5,062 nucleotides of DNA from an uncultured Ruminococcus sp. (lineage in GTDB: Bacteria; Bacillota; Clostridia; Lachnospirales; Lachnospiraceae): contig USKR01000120.1 of the NCBI GenBank assembly GCA_900555215.1, positions 1 to 5,062 on the forward strand. Reading direction: 5' to 3'. Shown here in pieces: positions 1 through 5,062 of the stretch (the first letter of the stretch is position 1; each line of letters opens with the position of its first letter). Below the pieces are notes generated by a model. That model saw only the letters and a list, made by a program, of their open reading frames with translations. It made no database searches and had not been told where the DNA came from. The translations under genes were made by a program, and so were the position numbers.

Positions 1-323
1 GATACTCCGCTGAACCTGAAGTATCTTGCCATTGCTGCCGCCGCATCGACAGCAATGGCAAGATACTTCAGGTTCAGCGGAGTTTTTTCTCTCAGGACCA
101 CAAAAATCACCATCGCCGCCGCGTACAGAAGCAGAGCTCCCAGACGCAGAGAAGCGTCCGTAAGATTTCTCCCCAGAATGTCTCCAACCAGTTCTATCAG
201 ATTCGCCGTCTGCGCGGACCCGAATACCGCCATGCGTCCAAAGATCGCGTATCCGCCGAAAAAGCCGCCGCAGACAGCCATTATAAAATGCGCCCAGACC
301 TCTGATCTGTTATTCCATTCCAT
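1..323 (-). CDS. DUF1275 / YoaK-like membrane protein, N-terminal part (runs off left edge)
   Basis: This is an open minus-strand frame with no stop before the window edge, giving about 107 residues. Residues 14-45 read like the conserved N-terminus of the DUF1275 (YoaK) family: a glycine-rich first membrane segment (AVCGGFFGGYAIFG) followed by FGSAQTANLIEL, which matches the family's G-[NS]-x-Q-T-x-N signature. A second hydrophobic segment lies at about residues 62-78. Family members are usually about 220-240 residues with several membrane helices, so roughly half is present. Their biochemical role is not established. I chose the ATG at 323 because GGAGG (334-330) lies 7 nt upstream; the in-frame ATG at 329 touches the ribosome site. 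Residues from about 96 onward (AMARYFRFSGV) are encoded by the inverted copy of a perfect 34-bp repeat and probably are not native. The family call is from memory of the motif and is fairly secure. Confidence 0.8.
   Translation of the reverse strand, partial: MEWNNRSEVWAHFIMAVCGGFFGGYAIFGRMAVFGSAQTANLIELVGDILGRNLTDASLRLGALLLYAAAMVIFVVLREKTPLNLKYLAIAVDAAAAMARYFRFSGV
4..83. repeat. Perfect 34-bp inverted repeat with 12-nt loop at the window end
   Basis: Bases 4-37 are the exact reverse complement of bases 50-83, separated by the 12 nt at 38-49. The repeat lies wholly inside the DUF1275 reading frame. The right arm encodes a natural-looking stretch (TPLNLKYLAIAV), while the left arm is simply its reverse complement read in the same frame. 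On the plus strand the hairpin is followed by a run of six T (83-88), which superficially resembles a terminator, but those T are the lysine codons of the minus-strand gene. A fold-back chimera at a contig end is the simplest explanation; a real palindrome is possible. Confidence 0.9.
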
Positions 324-346
324 TTTCATCCCTCCGACCGCTCTCA

Positions 347-374
347 ATTATAGCACGCCGCGCAGGTTTTACAA
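347..374 (-). promoter_or_regulatory. Sigma-A-type promoter for the DUF1275 gene
   Basis: Reading the minus strand, a perfect TATAAT (352-347) is preceded by TGC, giving an extended -10 element. A weaker -35, TTGTAA (374-369), lies 16 bp upstream. Transcription would start near 340, leaving a short leader that carries the GGAGG of the gene starting at 323. The promoter sits in the 86-bp gap after the aldo/keto reductase stop codon, so the DUF1275 gene can be transcribed independently of the HD/reductase pair. I see no clear intrinsic terminator in that gap, so read-through is also possible. Confidence 0.65.
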
Positions 375-409
375 TCTTTTTTGTTAAACTTTTGAAATGT
401 CGTAACAGT

Positions 410-997
410 TTATCCCTCCAGCGCTTCCGCCGCACGCGCAAGTTCGTCTCTGATATGGATGTGCTGCGGGCAGACCTGTTCGCATTTCCCGCAGCGTATA
501 CACGCTGACGCTTTTGCAAAGCCGCGCCCCTCTGTATTCCACTGATATTTATTCCGGGCTCCCGAAAGATCGTGATACATTGTATACAGGTTATACGCCT
601 GGAAGATGCCATGGATGCCGATCTGCTTCGGGCATCCTTTCATACAGTAAGCGCACGAGGTACAGGGAACCTTCGGGAAGGAGGCATACATATCTCTCGC
701 TTTTTTTATCACCTGCTGTTCCGCTTCTTCCCTGCTCTTCGCTCCCGCCCATGCAGGAAGCTTAGTCGCGAGAAGAAATTTATCCCTCGGATACCGGTCT
801 GCAAGGACCTTTTTTGCCACTGCTTCAGACTCTCCGTCATTGTAGCCATATGCAGTATCAAAATAACAGAATCCTTCTTCCAGAAAGCGGTCCACCATCT
901 CCTGCGTACGCGCCACATCAATCTTTCCCTCGTCCATGGGAAGCCTCATTAAGCCAAATCCAAGCTTCGGAATATTCTCACCCAGATATTTTTCCAT
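410..997 (-). CDS. Aldo/keto reductase with C-terminal 4Fe-4S domain, internally deleted
   Basis: The 195-residue product joins two pieces of a family that is normally about 370-390 residues. Residues 1-93 are the start of an aldo/keto reductase TIM barrel (KLGFGLMRLPMDEG, then YFDTAYGYNDGES, then LATKLPAW) and keep three expected catalytic positions: Asp47, Tyr52 and Lys79. Residues 94-195 are the tail of the same family, with two cysteine clusters: C112-x2-C115-x2-C118-x3-C122-P and C166-x2-C169-x2-C172-x3-C176-P. The intervening barrel strands, the catalytic His and the C-terminal NAD(P)H-binding region are missing, so reductase activity is unlikely. The frame is intact across the junction near 713-730. 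I chose the ATG at 997 because AAGGAG lies 8 nt upstream and the homologous N-terminus begins there; the longer frame from 1039 adds 14 residues that overlap the HD gene. It follows the HD gene's TAA with one base between, suggesting translational coupling. It is either a decayed gene or an assembly collapse. Confidence 0.85.
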   Translation of the reverse strand: MEKYLGENIPKLGFGLMRLPMDEGKIDVARTQEMVDRFLEEGFCYFDTAYGYNDGESEAVAKKVLADRYPRDKFLLATKLPAWAGAKSREEAEQQVIKKARDMYASFPKVPCTSCAYCMKGCPKQIGIHGIFQAYNLYTMYHDLSGARNKYQWNTEGRGFAKASACIRCGKCEQVCPQHIHIRDELARAAEALEG

Positions 998-998
998 T

Positions 999-1787
999 TT
1001 ATCCTCTCCTTCCACAATCCTTTTTTGCTTCACTGACATATTTAATAAGCCTGTTTTCCAGCTCTTCCATCACTCTGCCCGTATCCGGGTCCAGATACGG
1101 AATACGGCGGATCAGGCGCCGGACATAATCATTTTCCTCGACGATATCAAGACTGGCCCGGTAATTGAGGTCGTAAAAATACACCAGATATGATACCCAG
1201 TAATCCATGGGTGTCACCCTGTCCGAGGAGAGAATGCTCCTTCCCGCAAGCGCATCCTCACGGACCTTCCTGGTTATGACAGATGAACTGACCTTCTCTG
1301 CCGGAACACTCAGAAAAGCCTCAAAATCGTCCTCCAGCTTTACCCGGCAGTTATCCAGCTTATCCGCATCCCGGATGATCCTGGCATGCATAAGCTTTCG
1401 TTCGTCGGAAATTCCCTCCAGGGCGAAATCACTATGCTTTGCGATCGCCACTCGGATCACCTCATCCCATTTATCCTCCGGGACAAATTTCCGGATCATC
1501 CTCGATGTGCCAAAAAGAAGCTCTACACCATAGGATGCATGATCCATAGTCTCAGGCCAAAAGCTGTCAAATTGTCTGAGCTGTTCAAACCGTCCGATAT
1601 CATGGAGCAGGGCAATAATTTGAGCCAGCTCCCTGTCCTCCGCGGAAAGCCTCATGCGCTCAGCGATCGCCGTGCTCTGAGCTGCAACTCCATATGTATG
1701 TACGATCTTCAGCCTCACCTTGTCATTCTCTCTGTCATATCCATCCAGATACTTTTCAAAAACCCGTTTTGCACTGTCAAAATCCAA
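999..1787 (-). CDS. HD-domain protein (predicted metal-dependent phosphohydrolase)
   Basis: The 262-residue soluble protein carries the metal-binding signature of the HD superfamily: His30 (KIVHTYGVA), His62-Asp63 (ALLHDIGRFEQ), His83 (DHASYG), His118 (IAKHSD) and Asp140 (IIRDADKLD). HD proteins of this type hydrolyse phosphate esters such as nucleotides or cyclic nucleotides; the substrate here cannot be told from the sequence. The RDADKLD motif after the fourth histidine is typical of stand-alone HD proteins of Firmicutes. The start is TTG at 1787: AGGAGG (1803-1798) lies 10 nt upstream, the N-terminus MDFDSAKRVFEKY looks complete for the family, and the next in-frame Met is at residue 45, beyond the first histidine. 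The gene is first in a minus-strand pair with the truncated aldo/keto reductase, one base apart, and is divergent from azlC. Confidence 0.85.
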   Translation of the reverse strand: MDFDSAKRVFEKYLDGYDRENDKVRLKIVHTYGVAAQSTAIAERMRLSAEDRELAQIIALLHDIGRFEQLRQFDSFWPETMDHASYGVELLFGTSRMIRKFVPEDKWDEVIRVAIAKHSDFALEGISDERKLMHARIIRDADKLDNCRVKLEDDFEAFLSVPAEKVSSSVITRKVREDALAGRSILSSDRVTPMDYWVSYLVYFYDLNYRASLDIVEENDYVRRLIRRIPYLDPDTGRVMEELENRLIKYVSEAKKDCGRRG

Positions 1788-1824
1788 AGTTCTCCATCCT
1801 CCTGTACCTCAACCTCTATTTCTC

Positions 1825-1830
1825 ATTTTA
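1825..1830 (-). promoter_or_regulatory. Possible -10 element for the HD/reductase pair
   Basis: On the minus strand TAAAAT (1830-1825) sits about 38 nt upstream of the TTG start, which would put the transcript start near 1818 and leave room for the AGGAGG site. No convincing -35 is found 16-18 bp further upstream, so this is a weak candidate. It is the best -10 I see in the divergent gap for this strand. Confidence 0.3.
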
Positions 1831-1856
1831 CTACATTTAACAGCCAGAATACATCA

Positions 1857-1885
1857 TTGAATTCCATTTTCCTAAATGGTATCAT
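1857..1885 (+). promoter_or_regulatory. Sigma-A-type promoter for azlCD
   Basis: TTGAAT (1857-1862) and TATCAT (1880-1885) are separated by exactly 17 bp, and TGG immediately before the -10 provides an extended -10 dinucleotide. Transcription would start near 1892, giving a leader of about 69 nt that contains the small hairpin at 1925-1944 and the ribosome site at 1951. The promoter is correctly placed for azlC and is the only good plus-strand match in the divergent region. Confidence 0.6.
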
Positions 1886-1924
1886 AATTAAGTATGCCGG
1901 CTAAACATACGAAAGAAATAAAGA

Positions 1925-1944
1925 TGCCGCCGATACAGGCGGCA
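1925..1944 (+). promoter_or_regulatory. GC-rich 7-bp hairpin in the azlC leader
   Basis: TGCCGCC (1925-1931) pairs perfectly with GGCGGCA (1938-1944) around the loop GATACA. It lies between the predicted promoter and the GGAG ribosome site of azlC, ending 6 nt before that site. It is not followed by a T run, so it is not an intrinsic terminator. It could be a 5' leader structure affecting mRNA stability or translation, or a dyad operator. No regulator is encoded next to it. Confidence 0.4.
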
Positions 1945-1960
1945 CAGAACGGAGCTATTT

Positions 1961-2734
1961 ATGACAGAACAACATGTAAAGATCCGCAGGCACAGAGAGA
2001 TCCGCCGTGCCTTTCGGGCGGCTTTTCCCCATACAATCCCCATCTTCGCAGGTTTCTGGTTCCTGGGGCTGACATACGGGATCTATATGAATGTATCCGG
2101 CTTTTCCTTTATTTATCCGATGCTCATGAGTATTATGATCTTTGCCGGAAGCATAGAATTTGTAACAGTAAACCTGCTGCTCGGGGCATTTAATCCTCTC
2201 CAGGCATTTGCCATGGCGCTGATGATCAACGCCCGCCATCTCTTCTATGGCATCTCCATGCTGGAAAAGTACAGGGGATACGGATGGCGTTCCTTTTATC
2301 TCATCTTCGGCATGTGCGATGAGAGCTTTTCCATTAATTACACCTCCATCATCCCGAAAGATGTTGACAGAGGATGGTTCATGTTCTTTGTGACCGCGCT
2401 TAACCATTTTTACTGGTTTTCAGGTTCCACACTGGGCGGAATCTTCGGCTCGCTGATCCATTTTGATACAGAGGGGCTTGACTTTGTGATGACAGCCATG
2501 TTCGTAGTGATCTTCCTCGAACAGTGGCTGAAAGAGAAAAATCACGCAAGTTCCCTTCTCGGACTTGCGCTTTCCCTGATCTGCCTTATCGCATTCGGGG
2601 CTGACAATTTCATCATACCGGCTATGCTGGCAATCCTGATACTCCTGACTATGATCCGCAGGCCCCTTGAAGCGCGGATTTCCTCATCCACAGATATTAC
2701 GAAAGAAACAGAGAAAGGCGGTGGACAGCCATGA
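1961..2734 (+). CDS. azlC: AzlC family branched-chain amino acid exporter, large subunit
   Basis: The 257-residue integral membrane protein belongs to the AzlC family, which with the small AzlD protein exports branched-chain amino acids and analogues (known from Bacillus subtilis azaleucine resistance and the related BrnFE system). Family hallmarks are visible: an N-terminal basic stretch then a first membrane segment around residues 25-45, the [15 protein letters not shown] motif at 61-75, [11 protein letters not shown] at 90-100, and the DES motif at 120-122. Further hydrophobic segments occur at about 138-165, 173-188, 198-213 and 215-232. The hydrophilic C-terminal tail (233-257) is charged and probably cytoplasmic. 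The start is ATG at 1961 with GGAG (1951-1954) 6 nt upstream. The stop overlaps the azlD start as ATGA, typical of this operon. Substrate specificity in this organism is inferred from the family. Confidence 0.92.
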   Translation: MTEQHVKIRRHREIRRAFRAAFPHTIPIFAGFWFLGLTYGIYMNVSGFSFIYPMLMSIMIFAGSIEFVTVNLLLGAFNPLQAFAMALMINARHLFYGISMLEKYRGYGWRSFYLIFGMCDESFSINYTSIIPKDVDRGWFMFFVTALNHFYWFSGSTLGGIFGSLIHFDTEGLDFVMTAMFVVIFLEQWLKEKNHASSLLGLALSLICLIAFGADNFIIPAMLAILILLTMIRRPLEARISSSTDITKETEKGGGQP

Positions 2735-3057
2735 CTATCTCACAGCAGATCATAACCGTTGCAATGGTAATCCTTGCCACTATGCTCACACGTTTTCTGC
2801 CATTTCTCATATTTCCGGCAGGACGTCCCACTCCTAAATATGTTCAGTATCTGGGCAGGGTACTGCCCTCCGCAGTGTTCGGACTGCTTATCATATACTG
2901 CCTGAAAAATGTAAGTATTTTTACAGGCAGCCGTGGACTCCCGGAACTTATCGCCATTGTCCTTGTGATCATTCTCCATTTGTGGAAGCGGCAGATGCTG
3001 CTCTCCATCGCGGGAGGGACCGTCTGCTATATGCTTCTGGTACAGTTTGTGTTCTAA
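2731..3057 (+). CDS. azlD: AzlD family branched-chain amino acid exporter, small subunit
   Basis: The 108-residue membrane protein matches AzlD, the small partner of AzlC. The sequence shows the [10 protein letters not shown] motif at residues 20-29, the [16 protein letters not shown] segment at 45-60 and a hydrophobic C-terminal half (72-84 and 90-107), consistent with about four membrane segments, and the length is normal for the family. It starts inside the last codon of azlC (ATGA overlap at 2731-2734), so the two are translated together and are expected to form one transporter. A modest purine-rich site (GGTGG, about 2720) lies upstream within azlC. The stop codon TAA ends at 3057, exactly where the long palindromic repeat begins, so the last bases of the gene take part in the outer stem. 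Confidence 0.9.
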   Translation: MTISQQIITVAMVILATMLTRFLPFLIFPAGRPTPKYVQYLGRVLPSAVFGLLIIYCLKNVSIFTGSRGLPELIAIVLVIILHLWKRQMLLSIAGGTVCYMLLVQFVF

Positions 3058-3419
3058 AATCTGGATTTGCCGGGGAGCCTGGGAGTGAGTAAAGCGGACG
3101 AAAATACCGAAGTAATACCTCGGACCTATTTGGGGTGCCTTTTGCGGCGGGCAGGGATATGGCGACGATGGCTTGGAGTAATCTGCCGGAAAGTCATAAA
3201 GGAATGGGATGTGGCGTTAATTGCAAAGCGGATGTCTGAGCGTAAGCGAATCGTCCGCTTTGCAATTGTCTTTAGCCATATTCCATTCCTTTTATGTTTT
3301 TCCCAGATTACGTAACCGGAACCAGAGCCATATCCCTGCCCGCCGCGAATATGCCTTAAAATACTCCGCGGTTTTCGGACGTTTTTCCGCCTCTCGTCCT
3401 CACACACAAATCCAGGTTT
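3057..3419. repeat. Long imperfect palindromic element (~360 bp) between convergent azlD and gdhA
   Basis: The whole convergent gap is one inverted repeat made of two diverged copies of a unit of roughly 170-180 nt. Matching segments, in order from the outside, are: 3057-3069 with 3407-3419 (12 Watson-Crick pairs plus one G-T), 3144-3163 with 3327-3346 (20 bp, perfect), GTAATCTG at 3178-3185 with 3304-3311, 3195-3207 with 3283-3296 (one-base bulge), and 3219-3232 with 3254-3267 (14 bp, perfect) around a 21-nt loop. The rest of each arm is related but gapped, so this is an old duplication or an element with relaxed arms. Small open frames through it are by-products; none has a convincing start or known domain. 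RNA from either strand could fold into a long hairpin and so act as a transcription or decay barrier for both azlCD and gdhA, since neither has a T-run terminator. I do not recognise the family; a MITE-like origin is an inference. Confidence 0.85.
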
Positions 3420-3421
3420 GA

Positions 3422-4762
<1,341 letters not shown>

Positions 4763-4782
4763 CTACCTCCTAAAATAAATAT

Positions 4783-4806
4783 GGCAGGACCTCCGATGCT
4801 CCTGCC
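4783..4806 (-). promoter_or_regulatory. Hairpin in the gdhA 5' leader
   Basis: GGCAGGA (4783-4789) pairs perfectly with TCCTGCC (4800-4806) around a 10-nt loop. On the minus strand the structure lies in the leader of about 70 nt between the predicted gdhA start site (near 4826) and the ribosome site at 4771-4765. It is followed by an AU-rich stretch (ATATTTATTTT), so it could act as a weak attenuator or a stabilising 5' stem. The same half-site sequence recurs in the dyad at 4911-4923, so a DNA operator is an alternative reading. Confidence 0.45.
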
Positions 4807-4832
4807 TTCCTGGCATCTTTGCCCACGCGTAT

Positions 4833-4861
4833 ATTTTAAAAGGTATATGAATGATTGTCAA
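4833..4861 (-). promoter_or_regulatory. Strong sigma-A-type promoter for gdhA
   Basis: On the minus strand a perfect TTGACA (4861-4856) is followed after exactly 17 bp by TAAAAT (4838-4833), one base from the -10 consensus. The sequence upstream of the -35 (4862-4910) is very AT-rich and could serve as an UP element. The transcript would begin near 4826. This is the best promoter in the window and fits high expression of glutamate dehydrogenase. Confidence 0.8.
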
Positions 4862-4910
4862 CGAAAAATTTCATTATTTTACAGTTTTAACGCTTTATTT
4901 CGATAAATTT

Positions 4911-4923
4911 GCAGGAATCCTGC
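4911..4923. promoter_or_regulatory. Perfect 6-bp dyad upstream of the gdhA promoter
   Basis: GCAGGA-A-TCCTGC is a perfect 13-bp dyad centred at 4917, about 56 bp upstream of the gdhA -35. Its half-sites are the same as those of the leader hairpin at 4783-4806, so the promoter is bracketed by two copies of a GCAGGA/TCCTGC dyad. It may be a regulator-binding site, but no protein is implicated and chance is possible. Confidence 0.3.
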
Positions 4924-4937
4924 CAAAGACAATGCAG

Positions 4938-5062
4938 AAAATCTGTATTTGTGGGGGAGCCATCCTGTTGGCAAAACGTACGAAAACAGTGAAGCGGATG
5001 TATCGAAGACGTATTCAGCGCGGGGATATGGCTGGCATCGGCTCCGCTCCATGAGGCAGGAA
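4938..5062 (+). repeat. Third copy of the palindromic-element unit, cut by the right edge
   Basis: The first 24 bases (4938-4961) match the start of the left arm of the azlD-gdhA element (3056-3079) at 21 of 24 positions. Further in, AAAACGTACGAAAAC (4973-4987) matches the inverted right arm at 14 of 15 positions, and GGGGATATGGC (5022-5032) matches the conserved GGGATATGGC core of both arms. From the first base to the end of that core the spacing is 95 nt, against 93 nt in the right arm and 108 nt in the left arm. The copy is therefore collinear with the unit and begins at the same boundary. The remainder and any facing arm lie outside the window. A 67-residue open frame crossing it from 4851 has no domain, no convincing ribosome site and overlaps the gdhA promoter, so I do not call it a gene. 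Confidence 0.75.

Noticed and set aside
4..90. Intrinsic terminator on the plus strand (34-bp stem plus T run)
   Set aside because: The arms lie inside a minus-strand coding frame, no plus-strand gene precedes it, and the T run is the antisense of lysine codons.
55..387. Plus-strand open frame of 110 residues over the DUF1275 gene
   Set aside because: It is antisense to a frame with clear DUF1275 motifs, promoter and ribosome site, and its own product has no recognisable domain.
1777..1797. Tiny leader frame starting at ATG 1797 (six codons, MENFGF) overlapping the HD TTG start
   Set aside because: Its ATG directly abuts GGAGG, leaving no spacing for initiation, and it is out of frame with the HD gene; chance is likelier.
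3219..3286. Simple intrinsic terminator formed by the innermost 14-bp stem
   Set aside because: The stem has a 21-nt loop and is followed by only a short GTCTTT, with no sustained T run on either strand, so a standard terminator is not supported.
3126..3407. Minus-strand 93-residue arginine-rich frame within the palindromic element
   Set aside because: It runs through both arms of the repeat, has no clear ribosome site or domain, and its sequence is explained by the palindrome.
3057..3419. CRISPR array or tandem repeat
   Set aside because: The copies are inverted, not regularly spaced direct repeats, and there are no spacer-like units.
4851..5054. Plus-strand 67-residue frame at the right end
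   Set aside because: It begins within the gdhA promoter, has no ribosome site, and its C-terminal half is the repeat unit; no known family is visible.

Overview
The window looks like chromosomal DNA of an anaerobic gut Firmicute, most likely a Lachnospiraceae (Clostridium cluster XIVa) relative. This rests on the gene types (a clostridial-style hexameric glutamate dehydrogenase, an aldo/keto reductase with a 4Fe-4S tail, an AzlCD pair, a DUF1275 protein), the strong GGAGG ribosome sites and the AT-rich sigma-A promoters between moderate-GC genes. The taxonomic placement is an inference from content, not from a search.

Layout. Positions 1-323 hold the N-terminal part of a minus-strand DUF1275/YoaK-like membrane protein that runs off the left edge and has its own extended -10 promoter. 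Positions 410-1787 are a tight minus-strand pair: an HD-domain metal-dependent phosphohydrolase-like protein (TTG start) followed, with a TAA-A-ATG junction, by an aldo/keto reductase that has lost the middle of its barrel but keeps its Fe-S tail. A divergent intergenic region (1788-1960) separates this pair from azlC and azlD on the plus strand, which encode a two-part branched-chain amino acid exporter and overlap by ATGA. Positions 3422-4756 hold gdhA on the minus strand, convergent with azlCD and driven by a near-consensus promoter at 4833-4861.

The notable non-coding structure is a roughly 360-bp imperfect palindrome that fills the whole convergent gap between azlD and gdhA (3057-3419). 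It consists of two diverged copies of one unit of roughly 170-180 nt, head to head. A third copy of the unit begins at 4938, upstream of gdhA, and runs into the right edge, so gdhA sits between copies of this repeat. I do not recognise the family. It behaves like a non-autonomous palindromic (MITE-like) dispersed element.

Two other observations bear on sequence integrity or gene decay. A perfect 34-bp inverted repeat at the extreme left end (4-83) lies inside the DUF1275 reading frame and looks like a fold-back junction. The aldo/keto reductase has an in-frame internal loss of roughly 170-180 residues. Functionally the window pairs amino-acid export (AzlCD) with ammonium assimilation or glutamate metabolism (GdhA), but they are convergent and separately transcribed, so a shared pathway is not shown.
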